A stretch of DNA of 64,000 bases, from contig CAMCOS010000001.1 of the NCBI GenBank assembly GCA_945876565.1, positions 95,925 through 159,924 of the forward strand, read 5' to 3'. Position 1 is the first letter of the stretch, and each line of letters begins with the position of its first letter. The notes beneath the pieces are model-generated. The model was given only the letters and a program-made list of their open reading frames with translations. It was not told the DNA's origin and did not search any database. Positions 27,100-36,135 of this stretch are shown here, one piece after another. A program made the translations under genes and the position numbers. The DNA is from Lautropia mirabilis (GTDB taxonomy: Bacteria > Pseudomonadota > Gammaproteobacteria > Burkholderiales > Burkholderiaceae_B).

Positions 27100-28013
27100 T
27101 GTCAGTCAAGCCTAGCATTGGGTTCATCGGGCTTGGCAAGATGGGCTGGCCCATGGCCAGCCGACTGGCGCAGGCTGGCTACAGCCTAAGTTTGCTCGAT
27201 GCCGATGTTGCGCTGGCTAGCCAACTGGCCAAAGACATCAACGCCCGGGTTGCCACAAGCGCCAAGGCATTGGCCGAGGTGTCTGATGTCATCATCACCA
27301 TCCTGCCAAACAGCCAGGTGGTGCAGGCTGTGCTTGAGGGTTCTGATGGCGTACTGGCGGGCTTGCGCGCAGGCTGCGTGATTATCGACATGACCTCCGG
27401 TGTGCCAAGCATGACTCAGGCGCTTGCCAGTCAGGTTGAACAAGCCGGTGGCGCGCTCGTCGATGCCCCCGTCTCAGGTGGCGTGCCACGTGCCAAGACC
27501 GGTGAGCTCGCCATCATGTTTGGTGGCGCTGAATCTTTACTCGAACCAGTGCGGCCGGTGCTTGCGTGCATGGGCAACTCAATCGAGCGCATTGGCGATG
27601 TGGGGTCGGCGCACGCCATGAAAGCGCTCAACAACCTCGTGTCTGCCGGTGGGTTTCTGATCGGTGTTGAGGCGCTCATGATCGGAAAGCGTTTCGGCTT
27701 AAGCCCAGACAAAATGGTCGACGTGCTCAACGCCTCTACCGGGATGAACAATTCGACACAAAAAAAGTTCAAGCAATACGTGTTGTCTGGCAAATACAAC
27801 TCGGGATTTGGGCTCGATCTGATGGTCAAGGACTTGGGCATTGCCCTTGGACTTGCCCATGAAACCCAGACACCAGCGGCCTTTTCTGCGCTGTGCCATG
27901 AAATGTGGGCCGCTTCTTCGCGCATGCTCGGCACCGGACAAGACCACACTGCAATAGCCAAGCTCGTGCAGACGCTGGCTAACGACTCTATTGAAAACAC
28001 CCGTGATCGTTAG
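27099..28013 (+). CDS. NAD(P)-dependent beta-hydroxyacid dehydrogenase (3-hydroxyisobutyrate dehydrogenase family)
   Basis: A 304-residue protein with the N-terminal Rossmann motif GFIGLGKMGWPMASRLAQAGY, the substrate-binding DAPVSGGVPRAKTGELAIM, and the catalytic Lys in HAMKALNNLVSAG. The C-terminal helical domain includes LDLMVKDLGIAL. Members include 3-hydroxyisobutyrate, tartronate semialdehyde and glyoxylate reductases; which one applies here cannot be told. It forms a two-gene unit with the preceding decarboxylase-like gene. Confidence 0.9.
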   Translation: MSVKPSIGFIGLGKMGWPMASRLAQAGYSLSLLDADVALASQLAKDINARVATSAKALAEVSDVIITILPNSQVVQAVLEGSDGVLAGLRAGCVIIDMTSGVPSMTQALASQVEQAGGALVDAPVSGGVPRAKTGELAIMFGGAESLLEPVRPVLACMGNSIERIGDVGSAHAMKALNNLVSAGGFLIGVEALMIGKRFGLSPDKMVDVLNASTGMNNSTQKKFKQYVLSGKYNSGFGLDLMVKDLGIALGLAHETQTPAAFSALCHEMWAASSRMLGTGQDHTAIAKLVQTLANDSIENTRDR

Positions 28014-28044
28014 CGACCACTGAGCACAGCAACCACGGGTACTG

Positions 28045-28275
28045 CTACTTTGGTGCGCGGCGATTGTCTGGCGGCTTGGGAAACCCTTGCACCAGGATGC
28101 GCTCCCAAACCGCGTCTTTCTCCTGCGGTGTCATGAACACCCAGTTAGAGACTTCCATGACAGTCCTCCCGCATCCTCGGCAGATGTCATCAAACAGCGT
28201 AGAGCATACCGCCACGCAGGGTGAGTCTGCGCGAATCGGCAATTTGCTGTGGGGCGTGCTGTCTTGGCTACTCAT
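28045..28275 (-). CDS. DUF1289 domain protein
   Basis: A 76-residue protein with the four-cysteine pattern SPCVAVCSTLFDDICRGCGRT followed by EVSNWVFMTPQEKDAVWERI, the hallmark of DUF1289. The cysteines suggest a metal or Fe-S site. Function is unknown. It is convergent with the dehydrogenase gene and stands alone. Confidence 0.87.
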   Translation of the reverse strand: MSSQDSTPHSKLPIRADSPCVAVCSTLFDDICRGCGRTVMEVSNWVFMTPQEKDAVWERILVQGFPKPPDNRRAPK

Positions 28276-28360
28276 GGGACGCCTAAATACACGCGCTGTG
28301 CGATTTGTTTGAGTTTCATGATCGCTTGCAGTGTAGCCACCAAACCCAGACGGGCGTTAC

Positions 28361-28385
28361 AAAACCCGCCCAAATGGGCGGGTTC
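28361..28385 (-). terminator. Intrinsic terminator after metK
   Basis: On the minus strand, GAACCCGCCC-ATTT-GGGCGGGTT folds into a strong GC stem followed directly by a T-run (TTTTGT). It lies about 45 bases past the metK stop, the right place and orientation for its terminator. Confidence 0.85.
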
Positions 28386-28426
28386 ATGGCAAGGCAAATT
28401 AATGGAACCTAGCCAACCGTTGGTTT

Positions 28427-29596
28427 TTAAACGGCTTTTTTCAAGTCGGCTACCTTGTCAGTGGCCTCCCAGCTGAACTCGGGCTCGCTGCGACCGAAGT
28501 GGCCATATGCAGCGGTCTTGGAGTAGATCGGGCGCAACAAATTGAGCATGTTCACAATCCCGCGCGGGCGCAAGTCAAAGTGCGCACGAACGATTTTGGC
28601 AAGCTGATCATCAGGCACCACACCCGTGCCTTCGGTGTAGACCGTAATGTTGATCGGCTCGGCCACGCCAATGGCGTAGCTGACCTGCACCTGGCACTGT
28701 TTTGCCAGGCCTGCGGCCACGATATTCTTGGCAACGTAGCGCGCTGCATACGCTGCCGAACGGTCAACTTTGGATGGATCTTTACCGGAGAACGCGCCAC
28801 CCCCATGTGGGCATGCGCCACCATAGGTATCCACAATGATTTTTCGGCCGGTCAGCCCGCAATCGCCCTGTGGTCCGCCAATCACAAAGCGCCCGGTCGG
28901 ATTAACCAAGAACTTGGTTTGAGGTGTAATCAAGCCATCTGGAAAGCTCGGACGGATGATGTCTTCGATCACCGCCTCATGGATCGCTGTTTGCGAGATC
29001 TCGGGCGAGTGCTGAGTCGAGAGCACAACCGTGTCGACTTCCACTGGGCGCCCATCAACATAGCGAAACGTCACTTGGGACTTGGCATCTGGACGCAACC
29101 ACGGCAGGCGACCGTCTTTACGCAACTCGCTCTGGCGCTGCACCAGGCGGTGAGAATACCAAATGGGCGCCGGCATCAAGTCAGGCGTCTCATCACATGC
29201 ATAGCCAAACATCAAGCCCTGATCCCCAGCACCTTGGTTCAGAAACTCTTCAGACGAACGATCAACGCCTTGAGCAATGTCAGGCGATTGCTTGTCGTAG
29301 GCCACGAGCACGGCGCAACCCTTGTAATCAATGCCGTAGTCACTGTTGTCGTAACCGATGCGCTTGATGGTGTCGCGCGCTACCTCGATGTAATCCACAT
29401 TGGCTGTGGTGGTGATTTCGCCGGCCAGAACAACCAAACCGGTATTGCACAGCGTTTCAGCAGCAACACGGGCGTTGGGATCCTGCGTGAAAATCGCATC
29501 TAGGATTGCGTCAGAGATCTGGTCTGAAACTTTGTCGGGGTGACCTTCGGAGACAGATTCCGAGGTAAAGAGAAAATCGTTGGACTTCATCGACAT
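28427..29596 (-). CDS. metK: S-adenosylmethionine synthetase
   Basis: Makes SAM from methionine and ATP. The start at 29596 ([22 protein letters not shown]) follows AAGGATG at good spacing; 389 residues. Signatures: [50 protein letters not shown] and the P-loop-like [19 protein letters not shown]. It is divergent from the lipid A acyltransferase genes. I saw no SAM riboswitch in its 237-base upstream gap. A strong terminator follows. Confidence 0.98.
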   Translation of the reverse strand: MSMKSNDFLFTSESVSEGHPDKVSDQISDAILDAIFTQDPNARVAAETLCNTGLVVLAGEITTTANVDYIEVARDTIKRIGYDNSDYGIDYKGCAVLVAYDKQSPDIAQGVDRSSEEFLNQGAGDQGLMFGYACDETPDLMPAPIWYSHRLVQRQSELRKDGRLPWLRPDAKSQVTFRYVDGRPVEVDTVVLSTQHSPEISQTAIHEAVIEDIIRPSFPDGLITPQTKFLVNPTGRFVIGGPQGDCGLTGRKIIVDTYGGACPHGGGAFSGKDPSKVDRSAAYAARYVAKNIVAAGLAKQCQVQVSYAIGVAEPINITVYTEGTGVVPDDQLAKIVRAHFDLRPRGIVNMLNLLRPIYSKTAAYGHFGRSEPEFSWEATDKVADLKKAV

Positions 29597-29833
29597 ATCA
29601 ACATCCTTACTTAAGTACTTGGCCAGCATGATGCCAACCATCGGTTAGTGGGTGCGCTGCACCCCTGTAACCTTGTACTAAGTGATCCAGTGATCGATCT
29701 CAAGCATGTCGGTGATGGGCGCGACGCTTTAGCGGACAATATCTGCATCCTTGGTTATCAGATGCAGTTGGTCGTCCCGCAAGTTGTCGGTTAACTCAAC
29801 GACCAGCTCGCATTTTAAGCGAAAATACGATTA

Positions 29834-30691
29834 ATGTTACTAATTCTATTTCGACTACTGTCCCTGTTGCCGCTCGCCGCTCTGCAGGCCATCGGCCGCG
29901 CAGGGGGCAGATTGGTGTTTGCCCTGCCAGGTCGCTATCGCGAGCGCCTGATCGCCAACGCCCGTCAAGCCGGGTTCAATGAGCCCGCGTTTTTCAGAGA
30001 AGCGGCCGCGCAGACGGGCGCCATGATCATGGAACTGCCCAAAATCTGGCTTAAGCCGAAAGAGTGTCTGGCCAAAGTGTTTGGCGATGAAGAGCACATT
30101 CTGCGCGATGCACAAAACGCTGAGCGTGGCATCCTGTTCCTAACCCCGCATTTGGGCAGCTTTGAGATGTCTGCCCGTCACGGCGCAAGACAACAGCGCC
30201 TGACAGTGATGTTTCGCCCACCACGCAAAGCGTTCCTGGCGCCGCTCATGGACATCGCACGTAACGGCTCTGGTGTAGTGGCTGTGCCGGCCAATCGACA
30301 GGGCGTTAAAGAATTTGTCAGAGCGTTAAAACGTGATGAATCGGTCGGCATGCTACCCGACCAAGTGCCGCGCGAAGGCGACGGCGTATGGGCGCCGTTT
30401 TTTGGGCGCGAAGCATTCACGGTCACGCTGCCTGGCAAGCTTGCTGCAATGACCAACGCCATTGTGATTGTTGCAGCCTGTGAACGGCTGCCTAATGGCC
30501 AAGGTTGGCGCATGCATTATTTGCGTGCGCCTGACGTACTGCCTGAAGACAGTCGCGAGCAAGCAACGCTATTTAATGCGATGATGCAAACCTTGATTAG
30601 CCGATTTCCAACGCAGTACTTATGGGGATATCACCGTTACAAACGACCGAAACAAGCCCCACCGCCACCTGAACTTGCCAGCCGTGATTAA
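29834..30691 (+). CDS. Lipid A biosynthesis acyltransferase, copy 1 (LpxL/HtrB family)
   Basis: Inner-membrane enzyme adding a secondary acyl chain to lipid A. The 285 residues show an N-terminal membrane segment (LLILFRLLSLLPLAALQAIG), the catalytic HX4E motif in LTPHLGSFEMS, the MFRPPRKAFLAPLMD loop, and MLPDQVPREGDGVWAPFFG. It is followed by a second family member overlapping by 17 bases, so the pair probably installs two different chains. Which copy is LpxL- or LpxM-like cannot be settled here. Confidence 0.92.
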   Translation: MLLILFRLLSLLPLAALQAIGRAGGRLVFALPGRYRERLIANARQAGFNEPAFFREAAAQTGAMIMELPKIWLKPKECLAKVFGDEEHILRDAQNAERGILFLTPHLGSFEMSARHGARQQRLTVMFRPPRKAFLAPLMDIARNGSGVVAVPANRQGVKEFVRALKRDESVGMLPDQVPREGDGVWAPFFGREAFTVTLPGKLAAMTNAIVIVAACERLPNGQGWRMHYLRAPDVLPEDSREQATLFNAMMQTLISRFPTQYLWGYHRYKRPKQAPPPPELASRD

Positions 30692-31649
30692 ACTCAGACC
30701 GCCTGCCAAACAGCAAGCCGACTCGCGCGCCGACGACCTTTATGCGCTAAAGCACCAATCGGTTAGCGCCTGGTTGCTGGTCACCACCTTTGAGCTATTG
30801 GGACGAGCACCCATGCGGTTTCGCCTCGGGCTTGGATGGTTATTGTCCATACTCGCGCCTATCTTGATGCCCCGGCGCGTCAAAATTGCCAAACGCAACA
30901 TTGAACTGTGCTTTGCAGACAAGACCGCAGAAGAACAAAAACAACTTCTGCGAGATCACCTTCGCTCACTGGTTCAGAGTTTTATTGATCGCAGCGTCAT
31001 CTGGTTTGGTAGCCCAGAAGAGATCGAGGCCTTCGTCACTATCTCGGGCATTCAGCATGCTCACCACTTCACTGATCAGCAGCTACCCATCATGTTGCTT
31101 GCGCCTCACTTTATCGGGCTGGATGCCGCTGCCAGTCGCCTAACGCTTGCTGGACCTGAGGGTGCCACCATTTACTCAGAGCAACGCAATAAACTAATCG
31201 ATGCTTTCGTGCGGCTAGGACGTGGGCGGTTTCACAACGTGCACCTCATTAGCCGCAAAGATGGGGTGCGTGGGCTGATTCGCCTCATACGAGAGGGCAT
31301 GCCAGTCTATTACCTGCCTGACATGGACCTTGGGAAACGCGGCGCGGCGCTAGTGCCATTTTTTGGGGTGCCGGCGTACACACAACTGGCCACGGCTCAA
31401 TTGGCTCGGCAATTTAATTTGCCCGTGCTACCTGTCATCAGTACATGGGACCCCAAGACCGGCAAATACCACGTTGAGGTTTTGCCACCATTGGACACCT
31501 TCCCTGATCCAAACAAAACCCCGGAAGCAGATACCGCACACTTAAATGAGCTCATCGAGCAGTGGGTCCGCCCACGGGCGGCTCAGTACTACTGGGTGCA
31601 CCGGCGTTTCAAAAACCGCCCCGAAGGCGAACCCTCCCCCTATGAATGA
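30675..31649 (+). CDS. Lipid A biosynthesis acyltransferase, copy 2 (LpxL/HtrB family)
   Basis: A 324-residue relative of the preceding gene: APHFIGLDAAASRL with the HX4D variant of the catalytic motif, TIYSEQRNKLIDAFV, and YYLPDMDLGKRGAALVPFFGV, with YYWVHRRFKNRP at the end. The HX4D form contrasts with HX4E in copy 1. The start is uncertain: a TTG at 30675 opens the ORF and a GTG at 30684 overlaps the previous stop; either gives tight coupling. The stop overlaps dapF as ATGA. Confidence 0.9.
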   Translation: MPAVIKLRPPAKQQADSRADDLYALKHQSVSAWLLVTTFELLGRAPMRFRLGLGWLLSILAPILMPRRVKIAKRNIELCFADKTAEEQKQLLRDHLRSLVQSFIDRSVIWFGSPEEIEAFVTISGIQHAHHFTDQQLPIMLLAPHFIGLDAAASRLTLAGPEGATIYSEQRNKLIDAFVRLGRGRFHNVHLISRKDGVRGLIRLIREGMPVYYLPDMDLGKRGAALVPFFGVPAYTQLATAQLARQFNLPVLPVISTWDPKTGKYHVEVLPPLDTFPDPNKTPEADTAHLNELIEQWVRPRAAQYYWVHRRFKNRPEGEPSPYE

Positions 31650-32560
31650 CGGCCAAACACGGCGATAATCCAGCTATGGAATGGTCTTTCACTAAAATGC
31701 ATGGCGCGGGCAACGACTTTGTCGTGCTAGATGGTTTGACTCAAATCATTGAGATGACCCCCGCGCGCGCACGCGCCATCGCACATCGCCACTTTGGCGT
31801 TGGTTGCGACCAGATTCTGCTTGTCGATGCGCCTAGCGACCCAAACGCGGACTTTCGTTACCGAATTTTTAACTCTGACGGTTCAGAAGTTGAGCACTGC
31901 GGCAACGGCGCTCGTTGCTTTGTGCGCTTTGTGCACGAACGCAAGCTGTCAGCTCGCAATCCCATTCGTGCCGAAATTGCCACAGGATTAATCACACTCA
32001 GCGAGTTAGACAACGGGCAAGTTCGGGTTGAAATGGGTCAAACTCGATTTGAACCCGCCGACTTGTCGTTTGACCACACCGGTCTGCCCACACGCGTGGT
32101 CGGCCAGGACACGCAATACGGTTTATCTGTTGATGGCCAAGAAAACCCGGTTTGGCTATCCCTGGTCGCCATCTCAAACCCGCATGCCGTGCAGCTCGTT
32201 GATGATGTCTCGAACGCGCCGGTCACCACTGTTGGGCCTGTGATTGAACGCCATGCGAGATTCGCCAAGCGGGTGAATGCCGGGTTTATGCAAGTCCTCG
32301 ATGCGCATCACATCAAACTGCGAGTCTACGAGCGTGGTGCCGCAGAAACACTGGCCTGTGGCACGGGCGCGTGCGCGGCCGTGGCCAGCGGCATTCGCCA
32401 AGGACTACTACAAAGTCCTGTTCAGGTACAAACGCGGGGCGGTGAGCTCACCATCGAATGGGATGGCATGACCCTGCAGATGACTGGTCCTGTCACCACC
32501 GTCTTTGAAGGTCGAATTGATATCGACGCCCTGGTTCAAGCCATTCCAACTTTTGAGTGA
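31646..32560 (+). CDS. dapF: Diaminopimelate epimerase
   Basis: Interconverts LL- and meso-diaminopimelate for lysine and peptidoglycan. The two catalytic cysteines are in EHCGNGARCF and ETLACGTGACAA; the start region FTKMHGAGNDFVVLDG is diagnostic. The ATG at 31646 overlaps the upstream stop; an ATG at 31676 (MEWSFTKM) is closer to the usual family start and may be correct, giving 294 instead of 304 residues. dapF-DUF484-xerC is a conserved proteobacterial order. Confidence 0.96.
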   Translation: MTAKHGDNPAMEWSFTKMHGAGNDFVVLDGLTQIIEMTPARARAIAHRHFGVGCDQILLVDAPSDPNADFRYRIFNSDGSEVEHCGNGARCFVRFVHERKLSARNPIRAEIATGLITLSELDNGQVRVEMGQTRFEPADLSFDHTGLPTRVVGQDTQYGLSVDGQENPVWLSLVAISNPHAVQLVDDVSNAPVTTVGPVIERHARFAKRVNAGFMQVLDAHHIKLRVYERGAAETLACGTGACAAVASGIRQGLLQSPVQVQTRGGELTIEWDGMTLQMTGPVTTVFEGRIDIDALVQAIPTFE

Positions 32561-32564
32561 ACTG

Positions 32565-33248
32565 ATGACAGAGAATCTAAGTGCATTAACAGTCGCCCGC
32601 TTCTTACAGGAAAACCCGACGTTTTTTTCCGAGCACACTGAACTGTTTGCAACCCTGACCGTACCGCATCCAAACCAATCGCGCGCCATCTCTTTGGGTG
32701 AACGTCAAATCTTGACATTGCGCGATCGTCAGAAAGAGCTCGAACTGCGTCTTGCGTCGTTGAGTTACCAAGCCACTTTGAATGAGGACCTTGCGCACAA
32801 AATCACGCGCTGGTGTGAGGTCATGCTGTCGGCTGATGCAGCCGCCTGCGTTCCTAGCCACATCATCGCTGGCCTAGCGCAAACGTTCGACATACCAGAC
32901 GTTAGCCTGCGTCTATGGTCAGTCGATATTGATGCACACGGCGTTGGCGAACCCGTTGATGAAGATGCGCGCCATTTCGCTCAGAGCCTGGCAGCGCCCT
33001 ATTGTGGTCCAAACAAAGACTTTTCCGTAGCAGCCTGGCTTAAACAGAGCCCCGCCTCCATGGCCATGGTGGCAATTAAGCACGGCTCAAGCGCCGACGC
33101 CACCACGGTTGGGCTTTTATTGCTAGGGTCTGACGATCCTGATCGGTTTACCAGTGACATGGGGACGGCTTTCCTGAAAACCATCGGGCGGCTCGCCTCC
33201 GCCGCGGTTGGTCGCCTACCGCTGAAGTCAGGTAGTTCAACAGCATGA
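32565..33248 (+). CDS. DUF484 family protein
   Basis: The ATG at 32565 (MTENLSALTVARFLQENPTFF), 4 bases after dapF, is the family start; the track ORF begins inside dapF. The 227 residues show the N-terminal FLQENPTFFSEHTELFATL and a coiled region LRDRQKELELRLASLSYQA, followed by a GAF-like domain ending in LLLLGSDDPDRF. Function is unknown, but it is regularly next to xerC. The stop overlaps xerC as ATGA. Confidence 0.9.
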   Translation: MTENLSALTVARFLQENPTFFSEHTELFATLTVPHPNQSRAISLGERQILTLRDRQKELELRLASLSYQATLNEDLAHKITRWCEVMLSADAAACVPSHIIAGLAQTFDIPDVSLRLWSVDIDAHGVGEPVDEDARHFAQSLAAPYCGPNKDFSVAAWLKQSPASMAMVAIKHGSSADATTVGLLLLGSDDPDRFTSDMGTAFLKTIGRLASAAVGRLPLKSGSSTA

Positions 33249-34216
33249 ACGCACCGGTTGCCCTACCGGAACCGATGCGTCAGTGGCTAGAGCACCTTGC
33301 CACCCAACGCCGCTATGCCAACAACACGGTATCAGCCTACGAACGTGATCTGCAGCAACTCGTTGAGCTAGCCAACGGCATTGCACCTGAGAACATTGCT
33401 GATCGACACATTCGTCAATTTCTTGGCAAGCTACACGCGCAGGGACATCAGCCAAGAAGCCTGGCGCGCATGCTCTCAGCATGGCGTGGCTTTTACGCCT
33501 GGTGGGCACCCAAAACAGGGCTTCTGCTAAACCCCACACAGGACGTCAAGCCCCCCAAAGCAAGCCGCAGCCTACCCAAGGCCCTCTCAGTTGATCAGAC
33601 CCAGGCTTTGCTGGACTGCAGTGCGTTAGCGGCATCTCGTGAGCCGCTAACGTTGCGTGATCGAGCGATGTTTGAACTGTTTTACTCAAGCGGTCTGCGG
33701 TTAAGCGAGCTTGTAAGCCTTGACGTGACTTACTGCAAAGCATGGGGCTATGAGTCTACTAGCTGGTTAGACGCAGCGCAGGGGGAAGTTCACGTACTTG
33801 GCAAAGGCAGCAAACGACGCACGGTTCCGGTGGGCGCGCAAGCATTGCAGGCGCTTGAGCAGTGGCAACAGGTGCGTGAGCAGTTCATCAAATCGAATAA
33901 CAACATTACCGACCGATTCGCCTTGTTTGTCGGTGAGCGTGGCAAGCGCATTCATCGGCGGGTGATCCAGCAACGGTTGGCCGACCTGGCCTTGGCCGCT
34001 GGCATGCCAACGCGCGTTCACCCACACGTCTTGCGCCACAGCTTTGCCAGCCACGTTTTGCAATCCGCGCAGGACCTCAGGGCTGTCCAGGAAATGCTTG
34101 GCCACGCCAGCATCTCGACCACTCAGGTCTATACCAAGCTTGATTTTCAGCACCTGGCCTCGGTGTACGACGCAGCGCATCCGAGAGCCAACCGGAAATC
34201 TCCCAGCAAATCCTGA
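33245..34216 (+). CDS. xerC: Tyrosine recombinase XerC
   Basis: Resolves chromosome dimers at dif together with XerD. The 323 residues hold a SAM-like N-terminal domain and the catalytic set: R in YSSGLRLSELV, K in GKGSKRR, H-x-x-R in HVLRHSFASH, H in LGHASIS and nucleophile Y in TQVYTKLD. Its place after dapF-DUF484 favours XerC over XerD. Between the catalytic R and K there is an insertion (CKAWGYESTSWLDAA) relative to E. coli; I believe it is common in Alcaligenaceae. Confidence 0.94.
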   Translation: MNAPVALPEPMRQWLEHLATQRRYANNTVSAYERDLQQLVELANGIAPENIADRHIRQFLGKLHAQGHQPRSLARMLSAWRGFYAWWAPKTGLLLNPTQDVKPPKASRSLPKALSVDQTQALLDCSALAASREPLTLRDRAMFELFYSSGLRLSELVSLDVTYCKAWGYESTSWLDAAQGEVHVLGKGSKRRTVPVGAQALQALEQWQQVREQFIKSNNNITDRFALFVGERGKRIHRRVIQQRLADLALAAGMPTRVHPHVLRHSFASHVLQSAQDLRAVQEMLGHASISTTQVYTKLDFQHLASVYDAAHPRANRKSPSKS

Positions 34217-34297
34217 ATGCATCGCAACAACGCAATCGTTGGAAACTTGTGCCATGCCATACTGTCTGACAGAAAAATAGCTCACGGGCTTGATCAG

Positions 34298-34993
34298 ATG
34301 AAACACACGAACCATGCAACCAGGCACTTGCAGCAATTAGTGCTCGGATTGGCGGTCTTGATGCTCTTATGGCTGCCACCAATTGTTCATGCCCACCCAC
34401 ACATGTGGGTGCAGGGCGAAGTAGAGCTGACGTTTGACGCACAAGGCCAAGTCACGGGTGTCACGCAAAGCTGGGTATTTGACGAGATGTTTTCAAGCTA
34501 TGCCAAGCAAGGTTTGCCTGAGGGCGCTGACAAGCGACCGCCACAGGCAGAGCTCGACAAGATCGGGCACTCTTGGATTCAAGCACTCGCTGACCCCATG
34601 TCGCACTATTTCACCACCGTCACCCATGGCAACAGCGAGGTGCCCGTCAGGCCGGCGCAGCGCGTGCGAGTTGACTGGAATAACGCCACTGAACAAATGT
34701 CACTGACGTTTGAATTGCCTTTTCTGACACCCTTGATGGTTGGCCAACGGCCATTAACCGTCTCGGTAGCGGACCCAACTTTCTACGTGGCATACAGCTT
34801 TGAGGGCGATAATGCCATCAAGCTTATCGCTGCACCCGAAATCTGCCAAGCAAAGTACGAGATGCCAAAAAGACTGGACAATCAGACAGCCCAGCGACTC
34901 GCTGCCTTGGGCCCCAACGTCACCGAGCTGCCTCCGGACTTATTGGCTGTGACGCAGACACTGCAACACAGAGTGGTCTTAGCATGTCAATGA
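34298..34993 (+). CDS. DUF1007 family secreted protein
   Basis: The start at 34298 (MKHTNHATRHLQQ) leads into a hydrophobic signal sequence (LVLGLAVLMLLWLPPIVHA); 231 residues. The mature part begins HPHMWVQGEVELTFD, the DUF1007 hallmark, and continues SWVFDEMFSSYA. DUF1007 genes almost always precede NicO-type metal transporters and are thought to be periplasmic partners. The gene overlaps the transporter gene by 10 bases. Confidence 0.9.
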   Translation: MKHTNHATRHLQQLVLGLAVLMLLWLPPIVHAHPHMWVQGEVELTFDAQGQVTGVTQSWVFDEMFSSYAKQGLPEGADKRPPQAELDKIGHSWIQALADPMSHYFTTVTHGNSEVPVRPAQRVRVDWNNATEQMSLTFELPFLTPLMVGQRPLTVSVADPTFYVAYSFEGDNAIKLIAAPEICQAKYEMPKRLDNQTAQRLAALGPNVTELPPDLLAVTQTLQHRVVLACQ

Positions 34994-36048
34994 AGATATC
35001 CGCAATACTTTGTAACAAGTCGTTGGTTTTCTGGTTGTTGGCATGCCTGCTATTGACCGTCAGTGCCGCAGCCCTGGCTCAGTCACCCCATCCGTTTGCG
35101 GTGCCCGAGCAACGTCTGCCCACACCAAACAGTGGCTGGTTTGCCCAATGGACGGGCCAAATCGCCATCTGGCAATCCGATTTCTACCGTGGACTCACCG
35201 GTGCGGTGCGTGCCTGGAAAGCCGACGGATGGCAAGCCTGGGGGTTGCTCGGCTTGTCATTTGCTTATGGCGTGTTTCATGCGCTTGGACCCGGGCATGG
35301 CAAGGCAATCTTGTCGGCCTACGTACTTGCCAATCGTGAAACGATCCGCAATGGCGCCATCCTGGCGTTTGTGTCAGCGCTGATTCAAGCGTTGGTTGCC
35401 ATCGCCATGGTGGGCATTGCTGCGGGCATCTTGAACGTCACGGGGGCTGTACTCAATGAAGTGACCATGTGGCTTGAACTTGGCGCCTATGCTTTGCTCA
35501 GCGGACTCGGTATTTGGCTGGTCTACAAACACATTGGCGTGCCGGTGATGTCGTGGGCATCTCGGTTGTGCAAGCGCCATCATCATGACGAGTTGCACAG
35601 TCACTCGCATGAACATCATCACGATCATGATCACCAGCACATCCATGCCCATGACAACAGTTGTGGGTGCGGTCATGTTCACATGCCCGACCCATCGCAG
35701 ATATCAGGCAAGCTGAATTGGCGCAAGGCATGGGGCGCGATTATGGCGATTGGGCTCAGACCCTGCTCGGGTGCCATTCTGGTACTCGTGTTTGCGCTGT
35801 CACAACAGTTCTTTGTGGCGGGGATTGCTGCCGCTTTGGCCATGGGACTAGGCACTGGACTAACGGTAGCAACGCTTGCCATGATGTCGCTGGCGGCTGG
35901 CAGAATGGCCGAGGCTGCCGGTGGCAGCCAAGGCCATCAATGGGGTCAGGCCATTGGCGCCACACTGCAAGGCGCCGCCTCAATCGCGGTATTGCTATTT
36001 GGCATTCTGCTCTTTAGCGCTGCTTGGCAATACGGCGCTTTGAACTAG
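34984..36048 (+). CDS. NicO-family nickel/cobalt (or zinc) transporter
   Basis: A 354-residue membrane protein. After a signal-like segment come helices with FAYGVFHALGPGHGKAILSAYVL, the HX4DH-like signature region of NicO/RcnA proteins. A histidine-rich cytoplasmic loop follows (HHHDELHSHSHEHHHDHDH), and then GLRPCSGAILVLVFAL. The family exports or imports Ni and Co. Its position next to zinc-uptake genes makes zinc a possible substrate. No metal riboswitch was seen upstream. Confidence 0.9.
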   Translation: MSMKISAILCNKSLVFWLLACLLLTVSAAALAQSPHPFAVPEQRLPTPNSGWFAQWTGQIAIWQSDFYRGLTGAVRAWKADGWQAWGLLGLSFAYGVFHALGPGHGKAILSAYVLANRETIRNGAILAFVSALIQALVAIAMVGIAAGILNVTGAVLNEVTMWLELGAYALLSGLGIWLVYKHIGVPVMSWASRLCKRHHHDELHSHSHEHHHDHDHQHIHAHDNSCGCGHVHMPDPSQISGKLNWRKAWGAIMAIGLRPCSGAILVLVFALSQQFFVAGIAAALAMGLGTGLTVATLAMMSLAAGRMAEAAGGSQGHQWGQAIGATLQGAASIAVLLFGILLFSAAWQYGALN

Positions 36049-36135
36049 CGCTTCGAACTAGCGCTTTGCCCTAGCACTTTGCACTATCTCTTTGCACTAA
36101 AGCTTGAACCACTCGCGCCATGGTTGCTGTGGCGG

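Noticed and set aside
28499-29503. 334-residue plus-strand ORF inside metK
   Set aside because: It is exactly antisense to metK, has no Shine-Dalgarno or recognisable domain, and its composition reflects the complementary codon usage of metK.
29597-29833. SAM riboswitch in the metK leader
   Set aside because: No conserved SAM-I, SAM-II or SAM/SAH core could be found by eye in the metK-lpxL gap.
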